From contig CALGHA010000087.1 in NCBI GenBank assembly GCA_937915835.1, positions 1 to 10,073 of the forward strand: a DNA stretch of 10,073 nt. Direction: 5' to 3'. Below are positions 1 to 6,946 of this stretch, one piece after another. The position numbers were made by a program, and so were the translations under genes. Below the pieces are notes generated by a model. It was given only the letters and a program-made list of their open reading frames with translations. It was not told the origin of the DNA and did no database searches. Numbering within the stretch: the first letter of the stretch is position 1; every line of letters begins with the position of its first letter. Origin of the DNA: an uncultured Fretibacterium sp. Its GTDB lineage: Bacteria > Synergistota > Synergistia > Synergistales > Aminobacteriaceae.

Positions 1-624
1 ATGAGGTCAAAAATTTTGACCACATCGGTAGAAAACGCTGAAGATGAGCGAATTAAGCATAAATTAATAAAAAGTCATTATAAATTCTCAATTGCTTCCG
101 AAAACGCAAAATATGAAGGCTATACAAGTGAAAAATTGTTGACAAGTTTTGAAGCGCATACAGTCCCGATTTACTGGGGCAATCCCTACGTTGCAGAAGA
201 GTTTAACCCGGAGGCATTCGTGAATTGCATGGATTATGAAAGTTTTGACGAAGTTGTGAAGCGCGTAAAAGAGATTGACGAGGATGATGACTTGTGGGCT
301 TATATGGTAAGTAGACCGTGGCAGACTGAGGAACAACAGAAGAGTTCAGAACGTTTGAAGGAGAAATATTTCAAGTTTGTCGAACATATATTTTCTCAGC
401 CTCTTGCGCAGGTTTTAAGGAGACCTGAAGGTTTTCATCCTGGGAATTATGCAAAATGGTGGTTCTTATGTCAAAAACATTTTAGTAGAGGAAATATATA
501 TAAATTTTTCACAGAACCAAAATTACAATTCGCAAAGGTAAAACGAAAACTAAGTTCTATAATATCAAGATTTAGTGCGAAAAAACTTGAAACAATCGAT
601 GTAAATGATTTTTTTAATGATTAA
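1..624 (+). CDS. GT10 fucosyltransferase-like protein, C-terminal part (5' end probably outside window)
   Basis: This is the sugar-nucleotide-binding half of a glycosyltransferase family 10 protein; members transfer fucose from GDP-fucose to surface glycans such as LPS O-chains. What is seen: residues 27-61 hold the GT10 signature, Y-K-F-S-I-A-S-E-N, then G-Y-T-S-E-K at 40-45, then T-V-P-I-Y-W-G-N-P at 54-62. A typical alternating acidic/aromatic stretch follows to about residue 107. The rest (111-207) is divergent and ends in an acidic D-F-F-N-D tail. Family members usually run to 300-400 residues with an N-terminal Rossmann-like domain, which is absent here. The ATG at base 1 is therefore probably internal and the gene begins before the window. 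The 18-nt gap to the next gene allows co-transcription, but no functional link is evident. The family call is firm; the exact acceptor and donor are not visible. Confidence 0.8.
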   Translation: MRSKILTTSVENAEDERIKHKLIKSHYKFSIASENAKYEGYTSEKLLTSFEAHTVPIYWGNPYVAEEFNPEAFVNCMDYESFDEVVKRVKEIDEDDDLWAYMVSRPWQTEEQQKSSERLKEKYFKFVEHIFSQPLAQVLRRPEGFHPGNYAKWWFLCQKHFSRGNIYKFFTEPKLQFAKVKRKLSSIISRFSAKKLETIDVNDFFND

Positions 625-626
625 AC

Positions 627-632
627 AGGAGA
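627..632 (+). promoter_or_regulatory. Ribosome binding site deciding the TTG start of the Lon-like gene
   Basis: AGGAGA lies 10 nt before TTG 643, in the 18-nt gap after the GT10 gene. The next in-frame ATG comes well over 100 codons later, past the Walker A motif, so TTG 643 is the credible start. Confidence 0.7.
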
Positions 633-642
633 AAAATTTTAG

Positions 643-3135
643 TTGAGCAGAAAAATTAATATTTCACATATACAAGCAAACTCAAAATGTAAATTATTAC
701 CCGAAAAGTTAAGGCGAATAAAACCCGTTGAGAGCTGGAAAATCCACACGACCGACGAAATTCCCATTACACGAACCCGAAAGCCCGAGCCGTTAATCGG
801 TCAGCAAAGAGCAGTCGAAGCAATCGAGTTCGGCCTTAACGTTCCCGGACGAGGCTATAACATTTTCGTTGTCGGTCAACCTGGAAGCGGAAGGACAACT
901 TACATTCTCGAAAGATTGAAAGCTGCTGCTGAGGATTTGCCCGCTCCTGACGACTGGATTTATCTATATAATTTCGAGAAGCCCGGTGAACCTCTTGCTG
1001 TGAATGTTCCGGCCGGTAAAGGGAAAAAGTTAGCTGATGAGCTCGAAGACTTGTTGAATGACCTGAAAGCCGCAATAAGTAAAGCGTTTGAACAGAGCCA
1101 GTATGAAGACGCAAAGGCCTCCCACGTCAAAGAGTTTCAGGAGAAAGCCGGAGCCATAATGGACAAGCTCAAAGCTAAAGCCGCAAAACAAAATTTCTCA
1201 CTCAAACGTACACCGCAGGGATTTATCAATGTCCCGTTGATTAAGGATAAGGACGAAGAGGGGAATGAAATTACACGCGAGCTTAAGCCGGAAGAGTTTG
1301 AGGCTCTCGACGACAAGAAGCAGAAAAAGTATCAGGCTCTCAGCGAAAAAGTTTCACAAAGGACATTGGCCGGAATGCGTGAAATTCGGGATATGGAAAA
1401 AGCTCTCAAGGAGAAATTAAGCAAGCTCGAAGCCGAAATCTGCAGAAATGCTATAACTCCGTGCCTTGACGAGATAAAAGCCAAGTATAGCGAGAATAAA
1501 GCCTTGTTAAGCTGGTTCGACAAGATGGCCGAAGACGTAATCGAAAATTTCGGGGCCTTCGTTACTGCCGCACGTGATGACAACGCCGAAGTTGATTTCA
1601 CACGCTATCAAGCAAATTTATTCGTCAGCAATGACCCCGCAAAAGGAGCTCCGGTAATCTGGGAGACTAACCCGACTTACTATAATTTATCCGGCCGCGT
1701 CGAATATGAAAGCCATCAAGGATATTTATACACGGACTTCCGCAAAATTTTAGCCGGAGCATTTCATAAGGCAAACGGGGGATTTCTTGTTATTGACGCT
1801 GAAAAAGTCTTGATGAACTTCATGGCTTGGGAAGCTATTAAACGAATTTTACGAACAGGCGAGGCCGCAATCGAGAACTTAGGCGAACAATACGGGGCTC
1901 TTCCTGTTGCGTCGTTAAGGCCCGCTCCGATTAAGATGAACTTGAAGATTATCATGACAGGTTCACCGTATATTTATGAGTTGCTGCAATATTATGATGC
2001 CGAGTTCAGCAAAATTTTCAAGATTAAGGCCAGCTTCGATTACGACATGCCTAGAACAGCCGGAAATGAACGAAAAATGGCACGTTACATCGCTGAAGTT
2101 ATTAAACGCGAGAACTTGAAACCTTTTGACGCTTCGGCTCTCTCAGAAATTGTTGAATGGTCAGGGCGCGAGGCTGAGGATCAAAATTTGCTGTCAGTTG
2201 AAGTTGGAAAATTACGCGAATTATTGACAGAGGCTAATGCTTGGTCGTCTGGTGAACTCGTAACGCGTGAGAATGTAATTAAAGCAATCGAGCATAAAAT
2301 TTTCCGTGCAAGCCTTTACAAAGATAAATTGACGCGTGCATTTGAGAATGGAATTATCCGCATTGAGACTTCCGGAGAAGAAATCGGGCAGATTAATGGG
2401 TTGAGCGTAATTGACTTGAACGATTACAGATTTGGACATCCTTCAAGGATTACGGCTAACGTCTTCATGGGACAAGAAGGAGTTGTGAACATCGAGCGTG
2501 AAGTCAAGATGACCGGGCCAATTCATAATAAAGGCTTAATGATTTTGACGAGCTATTTAGGCCGCAAATATGCTCAGGATATGCCGTTGAGTTTAAGCGC
2601 AAGAATTACGTTTGAGCAGAATTACTCGGGAATTGAGGGCGACAGTGCGAGTTCGACGGAACTTTACTGTATATTATCTGCGTTGTCAGGACTTCCATTG
2701 AAACAGGGAATAGCCGTAACAGGTTCGGTTGACCAGTTCGGGACGGTTCAGCCAATCGGAGGAGTTAATGAGAAGATCGAGGGCTTTTACGAATATTGCA
2801 AGATTTCAGGCTTAACCGGAGAACAAGGCGTGATGATCCCTCAAGCCAACGTAAGACACTTAATGTTGAGCAACGAAGTCATTAATGCAGTTCGCGACGG
2901 AAAATTCTCGATATGGGCAGTGAATAATATTGATGAGGGAATTGAATTATTGACTGGAGTAAAAGCCGGGAATTTGCGTAAAGATAATTCTTACACTGAA
3001 GGCTCAGTTCATGAACTCGTTAAATTAAGATTGAAGCGGATGTTGAGCGATGGAATGAAACTTGAGAAGAAATTCGGACGCTCAACGAGAAAAGGCAAGA
3101 CTAGCAAGGGAAAAAAGAAACAGTCAAGTGAATAA
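643..3135 (+). CDS. Lon-like ATP-dependent serine protease (AAA_32/LonB type)
   Basis: A cytoplasmic AAA+ protease that unfolds and degrades proteins, 830 residues from a TTG start. The N-terminal region has the usual run into G-Q-Q-R-A-V-E-A-I-E-F-G at about 53-64. A P-loop G-Q-P-G-S-G-R-T follows at 78-85 with Arg84 where Lys is usual; Arg here is, from memory, common in this Lon-like subfamily. A charged, probably coiled-coil insertion spans about 115-280. A Walker B-like G-G-F-L-V-I-D-A lies near 380-387. The C-terminal S16 protease domain carries the catalytic dyad, Ser668 in E-G-D-S-A-S and Lys711 in G-G-V-N-E-K. The 43-residue spacing matches E. coli Lon S679/K722. The last 30 or so residues are strongly basic. 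The stop overlaps the next gene's start by 8 nt, suggesting translational coupling. Not classical LonA: it lacks that N-domain. Confidence 0.93.
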   Translation: MSRKINISHIQANSKCKLLPEKLRRIKPVESWKIHTTDEIPITRTRKPEPLIGQQRAVEAIEFGLNVPGRGYNIFVVGQPGSGRTTYILERLKAAAEDLPAPDDWIYLYNFEKPGEPLAVNVPAGKGKKLADELEDLLNDLKAAISKAFEQSQYEDAKASHVKEFQEKAGAIMDKLKAKAAKQNFSLKRTPQGFINVPLIKDKDEEGNEITRELKPEEFEALDDKKQKKYQALSEKVSQRTLAGMREIRDMEKALKEKLSKLEAEICRNAITPCLDEIKAKYSENKALLSWFDKMAEDVIENFGAFVTAARDDNAEVDFTRYQANLFVSNDPAKGAPVIWETNPTYYNLSGRVEYESHQGYLYTDFRKILAGAFHKANGGFLVIDAEKVLMNFMAWEAIKRILRTGEAAIENLGEQYGALPVASLRPAPIKMNLKIIMTGSPYIYELLQYYDAEFSKIFKIKASFDYDMPRTAGNERKMARYIAEVIKRENLKPFDASALSEIVEWSGREAEDQNLLSVEVGKLRELLTEANAWSSGELVTRENVIKAIEHKIFRASLYKDKLTRAFENGIIRIETSGEEIGQINGLSVIDLNDYRFGHPSRITANVFMGQEGVVNIEREVKMTGPIHNKGLMILTSYLGRKYAQDMPLSLSARITFEQNYSGIEGDSASSTELYCILSALSGLPLKQGIAVTGSVDQFGTVQPIGGVNEKIEGFYEYCKISGLTGEQGVMIPQANVRHLMLSNEVINAVRDGKFSIWAVNNIDEGIELLTGVKAGNLRKDNSYTEGSVHELVKLRLKRMLSDGMKLEKKFGRSTRKGKTSKGKKKQSSE

Positions 3136-3802
3136 TCAAGCGAAAATTTTTTACACTCTCGACGAACTCGAAGAAGTTTATCACAATGAAGCCCGTTCTC
3201 CTGAACTCGGACATTCTGAGCCTCTGGACGGGCTTATACTCACAATTATTTCACAGAACACGAACGACAAGAACCGAGACGCGGCATTTGCAAATCTCAA
3301 AGCTAATTTCCCGAATTGGCCGGATGTCGTGAAAGCTGGCAATGAAAAACTTGAAAGTGTAATAAGAACTGCGGGGCTTGCTCACACAAAAGCTGAGAGA
3401 ATAATTACGATACTGCGAAAAATTCACGATGACTTTTACGAGTATTCGATAAAAAAACTTGCTGAGAAATCACGTGATGAGATGAAGAGTTATTTGCGTG
3501 CTCTTCCAGGCGTTGGAGCTAAAACGGTGGCATGTGTATTATTGTTCGATTTCAAGATTGCGGCGTTCCCTGTTGATACTCATGTTGCGAGGGTTTCAAA
3601 GCGTGTAGGATTTGCGCCGAAAAACTTTTCACCTGAGGAAATCTCATCTATGCTTGAAGAAATTGTTCCGGCTGAACGCTGCTTAGGAGGACACGTGAAT
3701 ATTATTGCTCACGGCCGTGCTGTCTGTCATTCTCGAAAGCCTGAGTGTAAAATTTGCGTGCTAAATAAAATATGTAACTCTAAAAATTTTCAGGAGGTCT
3801 AA
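3128..3802 (+). CDS. nth: Endonuclease III-like DNA glycosylase/AP lyase with [4Fe-4S] cluster
   Basis: A base-excision-repair enzyme of the HhH-GPD superfamily that removes oxidised pyrimidines and cuts at the abasic site. From GTG 3128 it has 224 residues, close to the roughly 210 of E. coli Nth. The helix-hairpin-helix L-P-G-V-G-A-K-T contains the catalytic Lys132, and P-V-D-T-H contains the catalytic Asp150. Their 18-residue separation equals that of K120/D138 in E. coli. Cys200, 207, 210 and 216 form the C-x6-C-x2-C-x5-C cluster signature. The S-Q-N-T near the N-terminus, rather than S-A-Q-A-T, places it in the divergent 'Nth-like' group, so thymine-glycol specificity is inferred. The frame stays open upstream to TTG 3062, but that start would overlap the protease gene by 74 nt in its basic tail. 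GTG 3128, with a weak AAGGGA at 3106-3111, fits better. Confidence 0.9.
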   Translation: MNNQAKIFYTLDELEEVYHNEARSPELGHSEPLDGLILTIISQNTNDKNRDAAFANLKANFPNWPDVVKAGNEKLESVIRTAGLAHTKAERIITILRKIHDDFYEYSIKKLAEKSRDEMKSYLRALPGVGAKTVACVLLFDFKIAAFPVDTHVARVSKRVGFAPKNFSPEEISSMLEEIVPAERCLGGHVNIIAHGRAVCHSRKPECKICVLNKICNSKNFQEV

Positions 3803-3806
3803 GTTT

Positions 3807-4472
3807 ATGTTTATCAAGATTATGTTAATGCTTTTACTTTTCACATTTCCGGCCAATGCTGACACGTCAAAATCTCCGGCATGGGTTGCAAACTTGAACG
3901 TTGCCGCTGATGCTGAACAGCTCGCGATTGTCTCAGGAACTCACGGCTCAAACGCAAGATTTTCTCTTCACGAGAAAGTTAACGATGAATGGCGCGAGAT
4001 AATCTCATGTCCTGCGTTTATCGGCAAAAAGGGTTGGGGCAAGACTAAAGAGGGCGACATGAAGACACCGAAGGGAATTTACACGTTCACGATGGCATTC
4101 GGAATTAAAGAAGATCCCGGCTGTCAAATGGAATATACTCAAGTTGATGACTCACATTACTGGGTCGGAGATTCAAGCTCAGAGTATTACAATCAGTTTG
4201 TCTCGACAAGGGATTACGACGACTTCAACAAGAAAGACAGCGAACATATTATAGATTACGATTTAGCTTACAAATACTGCCTGAATATCAGCTATAACGA
4301 TGACGGAACTCCGGGCAAAGGCTCAGCAATATTCCTTCACTGTCAGACGAAGAATAAATTTACGGCCGGATGTGTCGCAATTCCGGAAGAAGCGATGATT
4401 ACGGTCATGAAGAACGTGAAAGCCGGATGTGTTGTAGTTATGGATTCGAGCAAGAATATCAAGAATTATTAA
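3807..4472 (+). CDS. Exported L,D-transpeptidase-like protein (YkuD domain)
   Basis: Probable periplasmic or cell-wall enzyme that cross-links or remodels peptidoglycan through an active-site cysteine. AGGAGGT at 3792-3798 precedes the ATG by 8 nt. A short signal peptide (Lys4, hydrophobic 5-15, A-N-A at 16-18) predicts cleavage after residue 18. The mature protein shows the YkuD layout: an early beta-rich part, G-D-M-K-T-P-K-G-I-Y near the middle, and at the end F-L-H178-C then T186-A-G-C189-V-A-I-P-E-E. His178 and Cys189 fit the catalytic pair; the His-to-Cys spacing is compact and Thr replaces the common Ser. The length of 221 residues is usual for stand-alone YkuD proteins that lack a LysM or peptidoglycan-binding module. 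It lies 4 nt after nth and 1 nt before a ChrA-family gene, so it is surely co-transcribed. The exact cross-link made is unknown. Confidence 0.85.
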   Translation: MFIKIMLMLLLFTFPANADTSKSPAWVANLNVAADAEQLAIVSGTHGSNARFSLHEKVNDEWREIISCPAFIGKKGWGKTKEGDMKTPKGIYTFTMAFGIKEDPGCQMEYTQVDDSHYWVGDSSSEYYNQFVSTRDYDDFNKKDSEHIIDYDLAYKYCLNISYNDDGTPGKGSAIFLHCQTKNKFTAGCVAIPEEAMITVMKNVKAGCVVVMDSSKNIKNY

Positions 4473-4473
4473 C

Positions 4474-5010
4474 ATGAAAATCCTGCTTGACCTCTTCATA
4501 ACTTTTGCGAAAATGGGAGCAGTAACTTTCGGCGGAGGTTATGCGATGCTTCCGATTTTACAGCGTGAGATTGTCGAGAATAAGCATTGGGGGACTGACG
4601 AGGAACTTGCTGACTATTACGCGATCGGCCAATGTACGCCCGGAGTTATTGCCGTCAACGTTGCAACTTTTATCGGACGCAAGACAGCAGGAAATTTAGG
4701 CGGGATAATTGCAACACTCGGTGTAGTTTTCCCGTCGGTCGTGATAATCTCGTTATTGGCCGTAGTAATTCAGGCTTATTCATCGCTCGAATGGGTAAAA
4801 CATGCCTTCTCCGGAATTCGTGTGTGCGTCTGTGTGCTAATCTTCAACGCCGTAATTAAGCTCTTCAGCAAAGCCATAATCGACGCGAAAACTTTATGCC
4901 TGTATATTCTCGTCCTTGCCGCTTCGTTCACGTTGAATATCTCGCCGGTCGTGTTCGTGATATTGGCCGGACTTGCAGGAATTATCTTGAAGGTGAGAGC
5001 GAAATTATGA
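4474..5010 (+). CDS. Short-chain ChrA-family (CHR) transporter protein, first half
   Basis: Inner-membrane protein of the chromate ion transporter (CHR) family, 178 residues, the one-domain type that works as a pair with a second gene. The signature F-G-G-G-Y-A-M-L-P sits at 19-27, followed by a W-rich loop, then Q-C-T-P-G-V at 53-58 and I-G-R-K-T-A-G. Four to five hydrophobic segments follow, at roughly 74-96, 105-123, 133-150 and 155-172. Full-length ChrA joins two such halves; here the halves are separate genes. There is no clear Shine-Dalgarno, and the ATG lies 1 nt after the previous stop, so translation is probably coupled. Its stop overlaps the next start as ATGA. Chromate is the family name only; in anaerobes the substrate may be another anion. 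Confidence 0.9.
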   Translation: MKILLDLFITFAKMGAVTFGGGYAMLPILQREIVENKHWGTDEELADYYAIGQCTPGVIAVNVATFIGRKTAGNLGGIIATLGVVFPSVVIISLLAVVIQAYSSLEWVKHAFSGIRVCVCVLIFNAVIKLFSKAIIDAKTLCLYILVLAASFTLNISPVVFVILAGLAGIILKVRAKL

Positions 5011-5276
5011 AGAAATTTCCAGGTTTTATGGGGGTATGGCTGGCAATATTCGCATTATTCTTATCAACAATTGCAATGATTATTGTGATGTTATCTTCCA
5101 GCAAATCAAGCCCCCCGCTTAGAAAAGTTACGCTTTACAATTACGACGGCAAAATCATTAAGGAATATGACGGCAAAATCACATACATAACTCGCGGAAG
5201 CGGCGGCGTAAAATTTTGGTCAGATGATAAACGAGTAATAATTCAGGGCGGAATTATCGTAGTGGAGGATAAATAA
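5007..5276 (+). CDS. Small membrane-anchored protein of unknown function between the two ChrA genes
   Basis: Not recognised. The 89-residue frame begins at an ATG overlapping the previous stop (ATGA, 5007-5010) and ends 3 nt before the next ChrA gene. It shows a short cytoplasmic start (M-K-K-F), one strong membrane helix at about 9-28, a Ser/Pro hinge (S-S-S-K-S-S-P-P), and then about 50 residues that look all-beta. These include a twofold Y-D-G-K-I repeat, G-S-G-G-V-K-F-W, and a final V-I-I-Q-G-G-I-I-V-V-E-D. The frame is open further upstream, but that part lies over the ChrA gene and is not expected to be translated. The placement, tight on both sides, suggests a partner or accessory subunit of the ChrA pair. 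That role is inferred from position only. Confidence 0.8.
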   Translation: MKKFPGFMGVWLAIFALFLSTIAMIIVMLSSSKSSPPLRKVTLYNYDGKIIKEYDGKITYITRGSGGVKFWSDDKRVIIQGGIIVVEDK

Positions 5277-5279
5277 AGC

Positions 5280-5834
5280 ATGTTATACGCAAAATTATTC
5301 TGGGAATTCTTCCAGACTGGATTATTCGCGGTCGGTGGAGGAATGGCAACTCTCCCGTTTCTTTACGATATTTCTGACAGAACAGGCTGGTTCACTCATC
5401 AAGATTTAGCTGACATGATCGCGGTGAGTGAGAGTACACCGGGACCAATTGGCATAAATATGGCGACGTATTCCGGCTTTATCACGGCTGGATATCCCGG
5501 AGCAATAATTTCAACTTTGGGCTTAATCACTCCGAGCATAATCGTAATTTTACTCGTTGCGGCATTCTTGAACGCTTTTCACGAGAATAAATTTGTCAAC
5601 GGCGCGTTTTACGGCTTGAGGCCAGCGAGTGCGGCGATGATTACGGCGGCAGGAGTGATCTTAGCGCGTGTAGTCTTTTTCGGCGGGGATTTCATGAACG
5701 GAATTAGCTTTAAGCCTCTTACGCTCGCGATAATTCTTCTCGTTATGACCAACATAATAACTTTCACGAAGAAACTTCATCCGGTAATCTGGATATTCAT
5801 AGCGGCATTAGTCGGCGTAATCTTCAAGTTTTAG
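5280..5834 (+). CDS. Short-chain ChrA-family (CHR) transporter protein, second half
   Basis: Second one-domain CHR protein, 184 residues, expected to form a heterodimer in the inner membrane with the product of 4474-5010. V-G-G-G-M-A-T-L-P is at 18-26. E-S-T-P-G-P-I-G-I-N-M-A-T at 51-63 is the conserved P-G-P motif, followed by G-F-I-T-A-G and several hydrophobic segments to the C-terminus. GGAGG at 5264-5268, inside the end of the preceding gene, is 11 nt from the ATG. It is alignable with the first ChrA protein along its first 80 residues (G-G-G-x-A-x-L-P, T-P-G, A-G, S-T/A-T-L-G), as expected for an ancient duplication. It is the last gene of the plus-strand block and is followed by a stem-loop. 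The substrate is not evident from sequence. Confidence 0.9.
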   Translation: MLYAKLFWEFFQTGLFAVGGGMATLPFLYDISDRTGWFTHQDLADMIAVSESTPGPIGINMATYSGFITAGYPGAIISTLGLITPSIIVILLVAAFLNAFHENKFVNGAFYGLRPASAAMITAAGVILARVVFFGGDFMNGISFKPLTLAIILLVMTNIITFTKKLHPVIWIFIAALVGVIFKF

Positions 5835-5843
5835 GCACAATAA

Positions 5844-5872
5844 GAGACCTTCAGCGTTGAACTGGAGGCCTC
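5844..5872. terminator. Stem-loop between converging operons, possible two-way terminator
   Basis: Arms 5844-5854 and 5862-5872 pair over 11 positions with one A-C mismatch and one G-U, around a 7-nt loop. It starts 10 nt after the second ChrA stop and ends 20 nt before the stop of the minus-strand kinase. The following plus-strand bases are T-rich but interrupted, so this is a weak intrinsic terminator by itself. Its position between two converging genes supports a shared terminator. Confidence 0.6.
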
Positions 5873-5891
5873 AAATTTATTCATTCATTCT

Positions 5892-6944
5892 TTAACGCTT
5901 AATATCATAGTTCATGTTCATAATATTGCGAATACTCTCGGCATCGTCCGTAATATTCCCGTCGCCTCTGATTGTGTGCTTGATTACACTGCTGGCTACT
6001 GCAAAGTTGATTGTGTCGTCAGGATTGTAATTATTCATCATCGCGTAAATTAATCCCGACGCAAAAGCATCACCGCCGCCAACCCTGTCGAGAATTGTGA
6101 ACGTGAAAAGTTTGCTCTCGTAAGTCGTGCCATTCAACCACATGAAAGCCTTCAAGCTATTTTCGCTTCCGGAATGTGCAAATCTCACGTGCCTGGCAAT
6201 ACACTTCAAGTTCGGATATTTCGCTACGAACGCGTCAAAGACTTCTTTTTGCTGGTCATAACTCGGCTGAAGAGGAACTCCGTCCTTATAATCCCCTTTT
6301 GAGTGATTTTTCTCATCACGCCACAAATGATAAGGCTCAATCCCGAGTAACACGTCAACATACGGTAAACATTGGGTGCAGAAATCTCGTGCTTGGTTCC
6401 AAGTCCATAACGTGCTCCGGAAATTCCCGTCAAAGCTCACGATTAAATTTTTCTCTCGTGATCTCTTCAAGACTTTCAACGTGAAATCCGCGCATGACTG
6501 AGATAATGCCGGAGTAATCCCGCTCATGTGAAGCCAGTTGAAATTTTCGAGTAAAGCGTCAATGTCAACACGCTCAAAATTATACTCGGTGAACGCGCTG
6601 TGCTTACGGTCATACGTAACTTTGCTCGGCCTGATGCCGTAACCCGTCTCGAGATAATACGTCCCTAATCTATGCGTTGGAGTTTCTGCCTGAGTGCTTA
6701 AGATTACCGGTGAACAGTGAACGTCATTGCTTCGTAACATTCTGATTGCGCCTTTACCGAGCGAGTTATCTGGAACGACGCTGAAAAATGAGCTGTCAAT
6801 TCCCAAGTTGGCAAGAGCAAGCGCGATATTGGCCTCACTTCCTCCGTAACTTGCTTCAAAGGTCGTTGCAACTCTGATTTTGTCGTAGTTCGGAGGAGTT
6901 AAACGTAACATAATTTCGCCGATCGTAATAAATTTCTGTTTCAT
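5892..6944 (-). CDS. kdgK: PfkB-family sugar kinase, probably 2-keto-3-deoxygluconate kinase
   Basis: Ribokinase-fold cytoplasmic enzyme that phosphorylates a sugar acid with ATP. KDG kinase feeds KDPG to the aldolase step of uronate/pectin breakdown. The N-terminal PfkB signature G-G-S-E-A-N is at 34-39 and the C-terminal one, D-R-V-G-G-G-D-A-F-A-S-G, ends the anion hole with catalytic base Asp292. L-H-M-S-G-I-T-P-A-L and S-F-D-G-N-F-R-S-T-L-W in the middle closely resemble characterised KDG kinases, as does the R-x-S-K-V-x-Y-D-R stretch that contacts substrate in that group. The length of 350 is slightly above the usual 310-345. An AGGA (6955-6958) lies 10 nt before the ATG, inside the end of the upstream gene, which stops only 2 nt away. 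No KDPG aldolase or uronate isomerase is in the window, so the substrate remains inferred. Confidence 0.85.
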   Translation of the reverse strand: MKQKFITIGEIMLRLTPPNYDKIRVATTFEASYGGSEANIALALANLGIDSSFFSVVPDNSLGKGAIRMLRSNDVHCSPVILSTQAETPTHRLGTYYLETGYGIRPSKVTYDRKHSAFTEYNFERVDIDALLENFNWLHMSGITPALSQSCADFTLKVLKRSREKNLIVSFDGNFRSTLWTWNQARDFCTQCLPYVDVLLGIEPYHLWRDEKNHSKGDYKDGVPLQPSYDQQKEVFDAFVAKYPNLKCIARHVRFAHSGSENSLKAFMWLNGTTYESKLFTFTILDRVGGGDAFASGLIYAMMNNYNPDDTINFAVASSVIKHTIRGDGNITDDAESIRNIMNMNYDIKR

Positions 6945-6946
6945 GA

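Noticed and set aside
558..563. TATAAT inside the GT10 gene as a promoter for the protease operon
   Set aside because: No -35 hexamer at a proper distance; a single -10 match in AT-rich coding sequence is weak evidence.
3062..3127. An earlier TTG start for the endonuclease III gene, adding 22 basic residues
   Set aside because: It would overlap the protease gene by 74 nt, has no ribosome site, and the added part mirrors low-complexity basic-tail DNA. GTG 3128 gives the normal family length.
4896..5006. Upstream extension of the small protein between the ChrA genes
   Set aside because: This part lies inside the first ChrA gene in another frame and has arginine/cysteine-rich shadow composition. 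The ATGA overlap start at 5007 is natural.
4474..5834. A chromate-resistance island
   Set aside because: Only the CHR family membership points to chromate. There are no chrB, reductase or other metal genes, and such pairs are widespread in anaerobes with no chromate exposure.
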